Positions 10,261 to 19,553 of a DNA stretch of 64,000 nt are shown here, in pieces. The DNA comes from Sulfuricurvum sp. (GTDB taxonomy: Bacteria; Campylobacterota; Campylobacteria; Campylobacterales; Sulfurimonadaceae), in NCBI GenBank assembly GCA_030694265.1, contig JAUXYP010000001.1, forward strand, positions 62,001 to 126,000, read 5' to 3'. The translations under genes and the position numbers were made by a program. A model generated the notes under the pieces. That model was not told the origin of the DNA and made no database searches. It saw nothing but the letters and a program-made list of their open reading frames with translations. Position 1 is the stretch's first letter. The number at the start of each line of letters is the position of its first letter.

Positions 10261-10279
10261 CTTGAGCTAAAAGCTCAAG
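10261..10279. terminator. hairpin between convergent chemoreceptor genes
   Basis: A perfect 8-bp stem, CTTGAGCT / AGCTCAAG, with a 3-base loop lies 8 bases after the CetA-like stop and 6 before the end of the facing receptor. There is no clear T-tract on either strand, so intrinsic termination is only a possibility. Confidence 0.4.
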
Positions 10280-10285
10280 CAATGA

Positions 10286-11950
10286 CTATGACTGAAATTG
10301 AGATATTTGTACGGTAAGCTGTTCGGTCATTTTATGCAAGTGTTCAGCAGCGGATGCAATTTCTTCAACACTGCGTGCATTCGAAGAAGACATATCACGA
10401 ATAGAATTGATTTTTACAATAACAGCCTCGTTACGTTCTACATTGCCCTTGGCATTTTGGGCAACTAGGTTTGTCGCATCCACACTTTTATTTAATAAGT
10501 CCACAGCGCCTAGAGTCTGAGATTCCACGTCCTCTGCTGAACGGGCAAGATCTTCAATCTCTTGTGTATTTTGATTCATCTGCTCGGCAACATCATTGAT
10601 CGACTGGACAATAACATTGACCGTAGCATTTGTTTCCACCAAGCTTTTTTGGGTCCGTTCGGCCAATTTACGTACTTCATCGGCGACAACCGCAAATCCG
10701 CGTCCATGTTCACCGGCACGAGCAGCCTCAATCGCTGCATTAAGCGCTAAAAGATTTGTTTGATCTGCTATATCTCCTATCACCGTCAGAACCTGCTTGA
10801 CCTGCGCTGCTTCCTGTGAGAGGCTGTTGAGGCGTGCGTTAATGTCATTTTCGACTTGAACTGCCCCAGATAGCTTTTGAATGGTCTTTTGAAGAGCATT
10901 TTGAACCTGCATAAGGCTGTCTTGCGCATCCAGTGTGAGTTGGCGAACATTCATCGCACCTTGCGCTGCCTGACCCATTTCGTCTCGAACGATCGCGGCA
11001 CTTGCTGTTGTTTCATTAACGACACGAGATTCTTCTTCTGCCCGCTTGCCGATCACTAATGTCGTTGCCGAAAGCTCTGCTGAAATTGAGAGATTTTCAT
11101 TGACATTACTTTGAATGGAGCGGAAAGCATCGCGTAAAAGAACAATGAGCTCATTAAATCTGCTCGCCATCACAGTAAGTTCATCATTCCCTTCAAATTT
11201 CAAATCCTGCGTAAAATCTTTTGTATCGACGATATGGACAATACTTCTGCTCACATTATTGATAGAGTGCAAAATACTTTGTGCAATCAGCATGACCAAT
11301 ACCGTTAAGAGAAGTAAAATAACGATCCCTGCCAAAAGACTAAAAGTTTCCGTTGACTTGGCACCCTCAAGCCCTATTTTGCTTTGATCAGCCGCGATTG
11401 TTTCGTTGATTTTCATAATTTCACTTAAGTTTTTCATCAACTTTGGATTCAGCTCGTTCATCTCTTTCATCAGGCTTTTATAGTTTTTTTCTATCTCGCC
11501 GCTTCCATTGCCTTGTGACAGCGGAACAAGTACTTCAGCATCTACTTTCTTATTCAAGTCAATGATTTTTTGATAGACAGGAAGCATCTCCTCCCATATT
11601 TTAGCCTCTTCATCCGTTTGTGGTAGGGGCGCATACATTTTGTAGCCATTATCACGTGTTTCGTAAAAGCCTTCTTTTTTCTCGAGGAGTTTTTTGGCTT
11701 TTTTTGCCATGTCTGCATCATTAAATAAAGCATTGGTAGACATATTTTGAACACGAGAGCGTAATTCTCCCTCGGTCATTTTTGCCAGTCCTACAATAGA
11801 AGGGGTTCGAACCGTACCTATTTCCGTCAATGCATCAATGGAAGCTGCAAGCCCACTGTAAGCAATCACAATCATGCTAGTGATTCCGAGAAATAAAACC
11901 ACTATAATGGTCAATAAACGCTGTTTTATCGATAGTGAGGAGAGCATCAT
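10286..11950 (-). CDS. methyl-accepting chemotaxis protein, full length
   Basis: A 554-residue transmembrane chemoreceptor. Its order is TM1 (about 12-34), a helical periplasmic ligand domain of about 160 residues that looks like a four-helix bundle, TM2 (about 203-227), a HAMP linker, and a cytoplasmic coiled coil with the signalling hairpin [18 protein letters not shown] and a long C-terminal helix. The ligand cannot be predicted. It is transcribed alone, convergent with the CetB/CetA-like pair. Its hairpin shares an 86-bp exact stretch with the CetA-like gene. Confidence 0.93.
   Translation of the reverse strand: MMLSSLSIKQRLLTIIVVLFLGITSMIVIAYSGLAASIDALTEIGTVRTPSIVGLAKMTEGELRSRVQNMSTNALFNDADMAKKAKKLLEKKEGFYETRDNGYKMYAPLPQTDEEAKIWEEMLPVYQKIIDLNKKVDAEVLVPLSQGNGSGEIEKNYKSLMKEMNELNPKLMKNLSEIMKINETIAADQSKIGLEGAKSTETFSLLAGIVILLLLTVLVMLIAQSILHSINNVSRSIVHIVDTKDFTQDLKFEGNDELTVMASRFNELIVLLRDAFRSIQSNVNENLSISAELSATTLVIGKRAEEESRVVNETTASAAIVRDEMGQAAQGAMNVRQLTLDAQDSLMQVQNALQKTIQKLSGAVQVENDINARLNSLSQEAAQVKQVLTVIGDIADQTNLLALNAAIEAARAGEHGRGFAVVADEVRKLAERTQKSLVETNATVNVIVQSINDVAEQMNQNTQEIEDLARSAEDVESQTLGAVDLLNKSVDATNLVAQNAKGNVERNEAVIVKINSIRDMSSSNARSVEEIASAAEHLHKMTEQLTVQISQFQS
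10656..10741 (-). repeat. 86-bp exact inverted repeat, right copy
   Basis: Reverse complement of 9989-10074, within the signalling-hairpin codons of the full-length receptor. The two copies lie 581 bases apart in inverted orientation, so recombination between them would invert that segment and swap the C-terminal ends of the two receptor genes. Confidence 0.8.
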
Positions 11951-12148
11951 TGAGAGCCTTTGTATGTATCAGTATTTTGATCTTAATTGTAAAATTTATA
12001 CTGTTGTAATAATAGCTATATTTTGTAAGAATAATATAAATTCATCCTATTATCAGTAGTTCCATGAAGTCTTAAAAATTGTAGAATTGGCGTTAATTTT
12101 TTGCTAACACAGAGGATGATAAGTAGTTGAATGAGAAAGGTATAAAAG

Positions 12149-12225
<77 letters not shown>

Positions 12226-12250
12226 GTATGAAAACAAAAAATATATTAGG

Positions 12251-12340
12251 TGGCGGACGAGGAGAGATTCGAACTCTCGGTACCGTTGCCAGTACGTCTC
12301 CTTAGCAGGGAGGTGGATTCAGCCGCTTTCCTACTCGTCC
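12251..12340 (-). tRNA. tRNA-Ser (anticodon GCU)
   Basis: A 90-base class II tRNA on the minus strand: acceptor GGACGAG / CTCGTCC, an anticodon loop CTGCTAA with anticodon GCT, a long variable arm (GTACTGGCAACGGTAC), T-loop GTTCGAATC, and an encoded CCA at 12251-12253. The long variable arm is the serine identity element. Confidence 0.95.
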
Positions 12341-12357
12341 ATTTGTTGTAGGTCGCA

Positions 12358-12363
12358 ATTATA
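12358..12363 (-). promoter_or_regulatory. -10 box of the tRNA-Ser/tRNA-Gly unit
   Basis: The minus strand reads TATAAT, ending 17 bases before the first base of tRNA-Ser, so a start point a few bases before the mature 5' end fits. No clear -35 box is seen at 17-base spacing. Confidence 0.5.
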
Positions 12364-12405
12364 CTGACGTATAAATAACAAGTACCTTAAAGAAGGGTTT
12401 TCTTC

Positions 12406-13116
12406 TTAACTGGCGGGAAGAATTTGGAGTTCGGTTTTAATGGCGTAGCCATTTGTACGTAGACGGTTTATTCGATCATATTGTAGAGTGGTGTATGCAT
12501 TTGATATTACATCAAAATAGTGTTTGTGATTGTCAAGATATTCATAGAGAGGTTTTTCAATGGATGCGTCCAGATACAGTTCATTAATAATTTGCTTTAT
12601 ATGTAGGTTATGTGTTTCGTACTCCAGTTTTGTTTTATCAGTAGGCCCTTTGATATACTCTTTTCGAAGAGACTCTAAGTCGGTATAAGCAATTTTAAGA
12701 TCATAAAGGCCGATCTGCTCTAGGGAGGATTGAAACGACTTCTCATGAGCTTGTTCAAATTGATCGGATTGACGTACTTGCTCCAATAGAGGGGTGAATG
12801 TTTTTGTCAGTATGGAACTGTCATTTTGGTAGGTATGCAACATGCGTAGAAGTTTTTCAACCGCATAACCATTCTTTCTCTGTTCATTGATTTTACTCTC
12901 TATGACTGTTAATGATGTTTGCAGTCTTTTAGCAGAGGATGTGTCTCCGTGACGTATAATTTGGCGTAGATCATGTTCGCTCGCGAGAAAAAGAGTTTGT
13001 GGATTTAATACGGTAGTTTCAGTCTTGGAGGAGGGTGTTGCTTCAGGGATTGTTGTCAAATAAGTACCTAGCCCTGCGAGAGCGATAACAGGGATAAGCA
13101 GTAAAAACTTTTTCAT
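12406..13116 (-). CDS. exported/membrane-anchored hypothetical protein
   Basis: A 236-residue protein not recognised as a family. The N-terminal KKFLLLIPVIALAGLGTYL is a signal peptide or single membrane anchor, followed by a short Thr/Ser/Pro-rich linker and an almost wholly helical remainder, so a periplasmic helical protein is likely. Two similar phrases (RKNGYAVEKLLRML and RTNGYAIKTELQIL) about 120 residues apart suggest an internal duplication of a helical unit. GAAGGTAT precedes ATG. A weak AAGAAG...CTTCTT hairpin just after the stop could end transcription. Confidence 0.6.
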   Translation of the reverse strand: MKKFLLLIPVIALAGLGTYLTTIPEATPSSKTETTVLNPQTLFLASEHDLRQIIRHGDTSSAKRLQTSLTVIESKINEQRKNGYAVEKLLRMLHTYQNDSSILTKTFTPLLEQVRQSDQFEQAHEKSFQSSLEQIGLYDLKIAYTDLESLRKEYIKGPTDKTKLEYETHNLHIKQIINELYLDASIEKPLYEYLDNHKHYFDVISNAYTTLQYDRINRLRTNGYAIKTELQILPAS

Positions 13117-13183
13117 TTTTCATATACCTTCTGTATTTTCTAAAAGTTTAATGAAATGAGATTACGCTTTTATTACAAGAGGG

Positions 13184-13867
13184 CTAAAGTTCTCGTAAGA
13201 TTGCTTCTACTACTTCTGCTGGATTTTGAGCTTTATAGATGGGCCGTCCCACAACGATAAAATCAACTTTTTGCTCTTGAGCAATTTGGATAGTTGCGAC
13301 ACGCTCTTGATCACCTGCATCTTCACCAAAGGGTCGTATTCCTGGGGTTAGGGTAATAAAAGTAGGAGCAGTAAGGGATTTAATGGATTTGCTCTCATAC
13401 GCACTGCACACAACCCCATCAAGCCCAGCATCGTGCGCGTCTTGTGCAAATTGATCGGCTTTGGTTGCAATCGCTTTGTCATAAATATGGATAAATTCAT
13501 TTTCGTCAAATGAGGTAAGGGCGGTGACGGCGAGAACAAGGGGACGGTTTTCATACGGTTCTAAACGTTTCATTACTTCTCGCATCGCTTTTGGACCTGC
13601 GGAAGCATGAATGTTAAACATATCTACACCAAGCCCCATGATAGATTCAGCTGCATCTGCCATAGTATTGGGGATATCATAAAGCTTTAGATCTAAAAAG
13701 ATTTTAAAATGGGGATTGATAGTTTTGATCGCATGAATGAAAGGCTCGCCATCGCGTATGTAAGAGCGAAGCCCTACTTTTAACCATACGGGATAGTTTT
13801 TTATTTTTTCAATAAGAGCTAAGTTTTCTTTCATTGAAGGCAGATCAAGTGCGACACAAAGTTCCAT
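13184..13867 (-). CDS. pyrF: orotidine 5'-phosphate decarboxylase
   Basis: A 227-residue TIM-barrel enzyme that makes UMP by decarboxylating OMP, the last step of de novo pyrimidine synthesis. The catalytic DLKLYDIPNT motif is at 59-68 with Lys61, ALDLP is at the N-terminus, and the TPGIRPFG phosphate loop lies near the C-terminus. The length is that of the bacterial type I enzyme. It has its own extended -10 promoter. The window also holds pyrH, but the two are not linked. Confidence 0.95.
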   Translation of the reverse strand: MELCVALDLPSMKENLALIEKIKNYPVWLKVGLRSYIRDGEPFIHAIKTINPHFKIFLDLKLYDIPNTMADAAESIMGLGVDMFNIHASAGPKAMREVMKRLEPYENRPLVLAVTALTSFDENEFIHIYDKAIATKADQFAQDAHDAGLDGVVCSAYESKSIKSLTAPTFITLTPGIRPFGEDAGDQERVATIQIAQEQKVDFIVVGRPIYKAQNPAEVVEAILREL

Positions 13868-13893
13868 AATATCCCTTTTTAAATGAGTTTAAA

Positions 13894-13899
13894 AGTATA
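13894..13899 (-). promoter_or_regulatory. extended -10 promoter of pyrF
   Basis: The minus strand reads TGATATACT: TATACT preceded by TG with one base between, 26 bases before the pyrF ATG, with AAAGGGATA as ribosome site. Confidence 0.45.
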
Positions 13900-13933
13900 T
13901 CAGAGGCTGAAAATTTTTCCTACTAATATGCAG

Positions 13934-14338
13934 TTAAGGAATCATTTTGATGAATCCGTCCCGTTTGGGGCGGAAGCCTTCTAAATCTTCTAGTCTTAGC
14001 CCTTGATGTTTTCCAAAAATGATTAAACAGGTGCATTTATGTATTTTTGCATAGTCATTTAAAAAATCGATCATCTCAGCTGATTTATGTTCGTAACCCT
14101 CACTGGCAACAAAATCATCAATGAGCAAATGACGACCAAGTTCCAGATTTTCTCGTATGCATACTCCTGCATACACAACAAGGGTACCTCGTTCTAATGC
14201 CCCGATAGTACGGTAGTCTTTTGGATAGCATGCGAGAAGAAATGTTTCATACTGCTCTATGGTGAGGTCAAGGCGAAACGTGGAGAGTAAGTGATACCCT
14301 TGCTCAAGTTCACTCTCAGACAGTTCTCGAATTTGCAT
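13934..14338 (-). CDS. GNAT-like N-acetyltransferase
   Basis: A 134-residue small cytoplasmic protein. The layout LSESELEQGYHLLSTFRLDL, central strands with VVYAGVCI and LGRHLLIDDFVA, then ASEGYEHKSAEMIDFL, fits the GNAT acetyl-CoA fold, in which a strand is followed by a glycine-poor variant of the pyrophosphate loop. The substrate is unknown. It starts 4 bases after the valS stop and is probably co-transcribed with valS. The fold assignment is by pattern only. Confidence 0.6.
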   Translation of the reverse strand: MQIRELSESELEQGYHLLSTFRLDLTIEQYETFLLACYPKDYRTIGALERGTLVVYAGVCIRENLELGRHLLIDDFVASEGYEHKSAEMIDFLNDYAKIHKCTCLIIFGKHQGLRLEDLEGFRPKRDGFIKMIP

Positions 14339-14342
14339 GGCG

Positions 14343-16961
14343 TTAGTTTTGCAATGCGCTTAGTTGAGCGGTTATTTTTTCAATTTTATCCTGTGCATCT
14401 GCTAGTCCACTACGGTTTTCAGTGATGACTGCTTCGGGTGCATTGGCTACAAAGCGCTCATTGGAAAGCATTCCTGTTAGTTTATCTGCTTCTTTTTGCA
14501 GTTTTTCGCGCTGTTTGGTCAGGCGATCAATAATAGGGCTAAGATCAATGGCATCGGTTGGAAGGTAGACTTCGACGAACTCACCTATATCACTGATTGC
14601 ATTGTCCACTTTGGTATCGGTAAATTTAAGGACTTCAACTTTTCCTAGACGAGCGACAAACGGTTCCATCATGATGTGATTTCCACTGCATTTTACGTAG
14701 GCAAGAGGAATTTTTTGGTTCCCTAAATCAACGAGTGTTTTAGCGCGTCGAATGGTGATAATGGCGTCCATAATAATGGCAAATTCAGCTTCGATTTCTT
14801 CGTTTGTCGTGATTTCTTCAGGGTACTGCATTACCATGATGGAATTGCCCTCTTCAAGGGTTGTCCCTGAAAGCTCATGATAGAGGTACTCGGTAATAAA
14901 TGGCATGAAAGGGTGGAGGAGCTTCATGGACTCTTTGAAGATGCTTCCCAGCTCTTCTACACTCTCTTTACTGGCTTTACCAAGCTCAATACCCCAATCA
15001 CAAAATTCATTCCACAAGAAGCGGTAGAGTACTGTTGCCGCATCGTTAAAACGATACTCGTCCAAAAAGGCTCTTGTTTCAGCGGTTGCTGCATGAAAAC
15101 GGCTGAGCATATAACGCCCAAGCGGTGTTGTAATCTCTTGATCCTTCAGGTCTTTGAAAGTAGGGGTGTTCATTTGCAAAAATTTGCTGGCATTGAACAG
15201 TTTGTTGGTAAAGTTTCGGCTTTGTTCCAATCGGTCATTGCTTAGACGGATATCTCTTCCTTGCGCGGCGAGGACGGCGAGGGTAAAGCGCAGTGCATCG
15301 GCGCTGTATTTTTCGATCATGTCCAGCGGATCAATAACGTTTCCTTTGGATTTTGACATTTTTTGGCCGTGTTCATCGCGCACGAGTGCGTGAAGATAAA
15401 TATGTTTAAACGGCAATTCACCCGTAAAGGTCTCTCCCATCATCATCATACGGGCAACCCAGAAGAAGAGGATGTCAAATCCGGTAATCAAGAGGCTGTT
15501 TGGATAAAACTTAGCCATGTCTTCACTTTGGAAAAGAGCATCAGCGCTTACGTCGCCATTGCCCCAGCCCAGTGTTGAGAATGGCCACAAAGCGGAGCTA
15601 AACCACGTATCCAAAACGTCAGGGTCTTGGGTGAATGAGGTGGATGCACAATGCGGGCAGGCGCTTGGGTGTTCTTCAAGACTCGCCCATTCGTGATCGC
15701 AATCGTTACAATAAAAAACAGGGATACGGTGCCCCCACCACAGCTGGCGAGAAATACACCAGTCGCGAAGCTCCCCCATCCATGAGTTATAACTGTTGAT
15801 CCAGTGGGGAGGGAAAAATTGTGCTAAACCCTCGTTGGTTTTATCAATGGAACCGCGTGCGATTTCATTACGCACAAACCATTGTTTTGAAATATACGGT
15901 TCAACGATATTTTTACAACGGTAGCAGTGTCCTACTTGGTGAACGTGATCTTCGATCTTTTCGATAAATCCTGTGTCATTGAGACGTTTCACGATGATCT
16001 CGCGTGCGGCAAGACGCTCTAATCCTTCAAACTCACCTGCATGATGGTTTAAAATCCCTTTTTCGTCAAATACAGTAATAAATTCTAGATCGTGACGTTT
16101 TCCGACTTCGTAGTCGTTGGTGTCATGTGCAGGAGTGACTTTTACCACACCCGTTCCAAACTCTTTATCGACATGGGTATCGGCAATAATTTTAATGTCA
16201 CGGTTGATGAGAGGAAGGGTGACGCTTTTGCCGATGAGATGCGTATAGCGTTCATCGTCAGGATGAACCATAATCGCGGTATCCCCAAAATATGTTTCTG
16301 GACGGGTTGTAGCCACAGTAATGTGACCGCTTCCATCGCTAAACGCGTAGCGCATATGGTAGAAATGGCCTTTGTGCTCTTCGTGTTCGACTTCGATATC
16401 ACTGAGTGCGCCATCGTGCGTACACCAGTTAACCATGTAGTTGCCACGGATAATCAGATTTTGGTTATAAAGATGGACAAAAGCCTCTTTGACAGAAGAT
16501 TTAAGCCCTTCATCCATCGTAAAGCGTTCACGGCTCCATGCAGGGGAAACGCCGAGTTTGCGCAGCTGGGAGACCATAATCCCGCCGCTCTCTTCTTTCC
16601 ACTCCCAAACACGCTTTAAAAATGCATCACGGCCAAGCTCTTCTTTGGTTTTACCTTCTGCTAGAAGTTGTTTTTCAACAACGTTTTGTGTGGCGATGCC
16701 GGCATGGTCAGTACCAGGCTGCCACAGGGTAGCATAACCGTCCATACGTTTGTAGCGGACAATGATATCTTGAAGCGTGAAGGTAAGACCGTGACCGATA
16801 TGCAACCGTCCAGTTACATTAGGGGGAGGCATCATGATGGCAAAATGTTTGTTAGGTTTGAGTATGGCGTGATTGCCATCTACTTCAAAAAGTCCGCGAT
16901 TTTCCCAAATAGGGTAATAGGTTTCTTCGATATTCTTGGGATCGTAATGGGTAGATGACAT
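14343..16961 (-). CDS. valS: valyl-tRNA synthetase
   Basis: An 872-residue class I synthetase that charges tRNA-Val and edits mischarged threonine. PPPNVTGRLHIGHG carries HIGH at 54-57. The editing (CP1) domain spans roughly 190-330 with TTRPETYFGDTAI. KMSKSKGN lies near residue 530, followed by an anticodon-binding helical domain and a C-terminal coiled-coil arm of about 65 residues typical of ValRS. The length is normal. ATG follows an AAGGCTCC region. Confidence 0.97.
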   Translation of the reverse strand: MSSTHYDPKNIEETYYPIWENRGLFEVDGNHAILKPNKHFAIMMPPPNVTGRLHIGHGLTFTLQDIIVRYKRMDGYATLWQPGTDHAGIATQNVVEKQLLAEGKTKEELGRDAFLKRVWEWKEESGGIMVSQLRKLGVSPAWSRERFTMDEGLKSSVKEAFVHLYNQNLIIRGNYMVNWCTHDGALSDIEVEHEEHKGHFYHMRYAFSDGSGHITVATTRPETYFGDTAIMVHPDDERYTHLIGKSVTLPLINRDIKIIADTHVDKEFGTGVVKVTPAHDTNDYEVGKRHDLEFITVFDEKGILNHHAGEFEGLERLAAREIIVKRLNDTGFIEKIEDHVHQVGHCYRCKNIVEPYISKQWFVRNEIARGSIDKTNEGLAQFFPPHWINSYNSWMGELRDWCISRQLWWGHRIPVFYCNDCDHEWASLEEHPSACPHCASTSFTQDPDVLDTWFSSALWPFSTLGWGNGDVSADALFQSEDMAKFYPNSLLITGFDILFFWVARMMMMGETFTGELPFKHIYLHALVRDEHGQKMSKSKGNVIDPLDMIEKYSADALRFTLAVLAAQGRDIRLSNDRLEQSRNFTNKLFNASKFLQMNTPTFKDLKDQEITTPLGRYMLSRFHAATAETRAFLDEYRFNDAATVLYRFLWNEFCDWGIELGKASKESVEELGSIFKESMKLLHPFMPFITEYLYHELSGTTLEEGNSIMVMQYPEEITTNEEIEAEFAIIMDAIITIRRAKTLVDLGNQKIPLAYVKCSGNHIMMEPFVARLGKVEVLKFTDTKVDNAISDIGEFVEVYLPTDAIDLSPIIDRLTKQREKLQKEADKLTGMLSNERFVANAPEAVITENRSGLADAQDKIEKITAQLSALQN

Positions 16962-16989
16962 AAAGGAGCCTTGAGCAAAAATGTTTGCA

Positions 16990-16995
16990 ATTATA
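16990..16995 (-). promoter_or_regulatory. -10 box of valS
   Basis: The minus strand reads TATAAT, 28 bases before the valS ATG, in the 91-base divergent spacer shared with fliW. Confidence 0.5.
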
Positions 16996-17052
16996 CCAAA
17001 ATTTAGAGGAATAGAATTTGCTACAAATATCTACTTTAGGTAAAGGATACCC

Positions 17053-17436
17053 ATGCAATACAATGTAAAATCCAAAATTTTAGGCTTCGACCATATTTCA
17101 AAGGTTGAGCTGAGTGAAATTGATGAGCTTTTTTCGACACTTAAAAGTTGTGATGATGAAAATACAAGCTTTACCGTTGTTAATCCTTATATGCTTCGTG
17201 AATATTCTTTTGATGTACCCAAAGATATTCGAGAGTTACTGGATATCAACGAGGATTCAAAAGTGGTTGTATATAATGTGATGGTTGTTCAAGACCCACT
17301 TGATGAATCACGTATTAATTTTATGGCGCCGTTGATCTTTAATCAAGGCAACGGGTCAATGGCACAAGCCATTTTAGATTCGGAAGCTCATACTGAGTTT
17401 GGTGTGGCTGTTTCATTAAAGACATTTCGACCATAA
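17053..17436 (+). CDS. fliW: flagellar assembly factor FliW
   Basis: A 127-residue cytoplasmic protein. FliW binds flagellin and counteracts the mRNA-binding regulator CsrA, so that flagellin translation follows secretion. Family marks are ILGFDHI at the N-terminus, the central FTVVNPYMLREYSFDVP, the VYNVMVVQDPLDESRINFMAP strand pair and a final segment with QAILDS. It has a nearby extended -10 (TGCTACAAA ending at 17027) and an AAAGGATA site. csrA is not in this window. Confidence 0.9.
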   Translation: MQYNVKSKILGFDHISKVELSEIDELFSTLKSCDDENTSFTVVNPYMLREYSFDVPKDIRELLDINEDSKVVVYNVMVVQDPLDESRINFMAPLIFNQGNGSMAQAILDSEAHTEFGVAVSLKTFRP

Positions 17437-17469
17437 CATCGCCTCAATACCAGAGGCATAAGGAACCCT

Positions 17470-19539
17470 TTGCCTCTCTCTCGCCTCAATGAGCAGCAAT
17501 ATACTGCTGCCACTGCCTCTTATGGTCATAATCTTATCATTGCCTCAGCAGGTACGGGTAAAACATCCACAATTGTCGGTCGAATCGGCTATCTCCTTTC
17601 TCAAAATATTAAACCCGAAGAGATTATGCTACTAACGTTTACAAATAAAGCGGCGGCAGAGATGGTGGAACGGGTGGCAGCCTTTTTTGGTAAGGAGATC
17701 GCATCTAAGATCGATGCAGGGACATTTCATGCCATTAGCTATCGGTGGTTAAAGCGTAAAGAGGGGAAAATCGTTCTCAAACAGCCACGAGAACTTAAAA
17801 CGCTTTTTCGCAGTGTCTATGAAAAACGGATTTTTACCCATATTGATTGTGCTACTCCGGCTTACGGGGCCAATTATCTGTATGATGTCTATTCTTTTTA
17901 TCAAAATACGGAGATTGATGCTAATTTTGAAGAGTGGATACTAACCCGTCAAGATGAACATGCTGTGTATGCCGCGATTTATGCAGACATCGTTGACGAA
18001 TTTGAAGCACTTAAAAAAGAGTATGGCTTTGTAAATTTTAACGATTTGCTTTTGTTAATGCGTACTTTGGCATCTCAGAATGATTTGGGGTATAAAGAAA
18101 TATTGATTGACGAGTATCAAGATACGAATGCTCTTCAAGGGACCTTAGTAGAAGCACTGAAGCCTCCCTCTTTATTTTGTGTAGGGGATTATGATCAAAG
18201 TATCTATGCCTTTAATGGTGCAGACATCTCTATCATTGGTTCTTTTAGTACCAAACATCCTGATGCCAAAGTGTACACCCTCAATAAAAATTACCGTTCA
18301 ACAATACCTATCCTTTCTTTGGCTAATAAAGTTATTGCTTACAATGAACGAATTTACCCAAAGGCACTGGAAGTCACACGATCACAAGAGGCACAAAGTC
18401 CTGCATTGCTTATTTATGAAGAGTTGTTTGATCAATATCACGGTATTGCGCGCGCTATTGGAGATTCTTCAACCAATCGAGAAGAAATAGCGGTTATTTT
18501 CCGCAACAATGCTTCTGCAGATGGAATCGAAGCTACGTTGCGAGAGCTTGGAATCGCATGTCGAAGACGGGGCGGTGTGAGCTTTTTTGATTCCAAAGAG
18601 ATTAAAGCCCTTTTGGATATTTTTACACTTATTGTGAATGAATCAGATATGATGGCCTTTATCCATCTTTTTGACTACGCCAAAGGAATAGGAAGCGCCA
18701 TTGCCAAAGAACTCTTTGTCGCACTTCAAAAACTGGGGCATGGTTCATTTTTACGAGGACTTTACAATCCTGATACGTCGATCACAAACCCCTTTGAAAA
18801 ACGGCGGTTGAATCATCAGTTAGGATTGTTTGATGATTATGCAGAACTTGGAAGTGCTGGTCGATTTGCCAAACTTGGATTAGACCCAAACTTTATGAGT
18901 AATCCGATTTTAAAACACGCAAAACTAACCAAAGAGTCGGCGGCATTTCTGCATGATCTTTTTATGCTTTTTCGTAAGTTACGGGATGTTAAAGAGCCCA
19001 AAGAAGCCGTGCAAAAAATTGCCGTTTCTTCATTGTACGGACATGTGATCGAATCACTGTCCCATAAACGTGCAATGACTGAAAACGGTTCTGTGGATGA
19101 AAAAGTAAAAGAAGAATCCAAAGAGCGGATTCGCCGTAAATGTACCCTTTTATTTGAGCTCTCTAGGCCCTATAAAGAGCTTGAGCGTTTTTTGAATGCT
19201 ATGGTGTTAGGTTCTCAGGATTTAACGCAAGGGGAGGGAGTTCATCTGTTGAGTATTCATGCATCAAAAGGGTTGGAATACGAAGAGGTGTATGTCATTG
19301 ATCTCATGGATGGACGATTTCCGAATCGAAAACTGATGAGTCGAAGCGGCAGTATCGAAGAGGAGAGACGACTCTTTTATGTGGCGGTGACGAGAGCCAA
19401 AGACCGTTTGTTCTTGAGTTACGCCAAATACGATAAAATCAAGCAAACGAGCTTCGTTCCCTCTCAATTTATTTATGAAGCGGGCTTAATTCCAAAAGAT
19501 GAAGCGTATACGAAGATGATTGAAAAAGAGGCTGAGTAA
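17470..19539 (+). CDS. UvrD/PcrA-type superfamily 1 DNA helicase
   Basis: A 689-residue 3'-5' SF1A helicase. The Q-motif LNEQQYTA comes first, then Walker A SAGTGKTS (27-34), the Walker B DEYQD near 214, motif III GDYDQSIYAFNGAD, motif IV NYRS, motif V VHLLSIHASKGLEYEEVYV and motif VI VAVTRAKDRL. Such enzymes act in nucleotide excision repair and clear RecA or stalled complexes; whether it is UvrD, PcrA or Rep cannot be decided here. It starts with TTG right after an AAGGAACC site, 33 bases behind fliW, and ends in a strong terminator. Confidence 0.9.
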   Translation: MPLSRLNEQQYTAATASYGHNLIIASAGTGKTSTIVGRIGYLLSQNIKPEEIMLLTFTNKAAAEMVERVAAFFGKEIASKIDAGTFHAISYRWLKRKEGKIVLKQPRELKTLFRSVYEKRIFTHIDCATPAYGANYLYDVYSFYQNTEIDANFEEWILTRQDEHAVYAAIYADIVDEFEALKKEYGFVNFNDLLLLMRTLASQNDLGYKEILIDEYQDTNALQGTLVEALKPPSLFCVGDYDQSIYAFNGADISIIGSFSTKHPDAKVYTLNKNYRSTIPILSLANKVIAYNERIYPKALEVTRSQEAQSPALLIYEELFDQYHGIARAIGDSSTNREEIAVIFRNNASADGIEATLRELGIACRRRGGVSFFDSKEIKALLDIFTLIVNESDMMAFIHLFDYAKGIGSAIAKELFVALQKLGHGSFLRGLYNPDTSITNPFEKRRLNHQLGLFDDYAELGSAGRFAKLGLDPNFMSNPILKHAKLTKESAAFLHDLFMLFRKLRDVKEPKEAVQKIAVSSLYGHVIESLSHKRAMTENGSVDEKVKEESKERIRRKCTLLFELSRPYKELERFLNAMVLGSQDLTQGEGVHLLSIHASKGLEYEEVYVIDLMDGRFPNRKLMSRSGSIEEERRLFYVAVTRAKDRLFLSYAKYDKIKQTSFVPSQFIYEAGLIPKDEAYTKMIEKEAE

Positions 19540-19553
19540 GCCTCTTTCTTTTT
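19525..19553. terminator. bidirectional intrinsic terminator between the helicase and mshG-like genes
   Basis: A perfect 9-bp stem AAAGAGGCT / AGCCTCTTT with a 5-base loop overlaps the helicase stop codon. CTTTTT follows on the plus strand, and CTCTTTTTCA gives a T-run on the minus strand. It can serve both the helicase unit and the long minus-strand operon ending at 19552. Confidence 0.8.

Noticed and set aside
10075-10655. Invertible DNA switch with site-specific recombinase
   Set aside because: The inverted repeats are explained by shared MCP coding sequence and no recombinase gene lies nearby; only homologous exchange is plausible.
11951-12148. Sigma-28 promoter before the full-length chemoreceptor
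   Set aside because: ACTGATAA resembles the -10, but the only -35-like sequence is at the wrong distance (9 bases).
16092-16619. Long open frame opposite valS
   Set aside because: It is the antisense shadow of a highly conserved synthetase, without ribosome site or protein-like composition.
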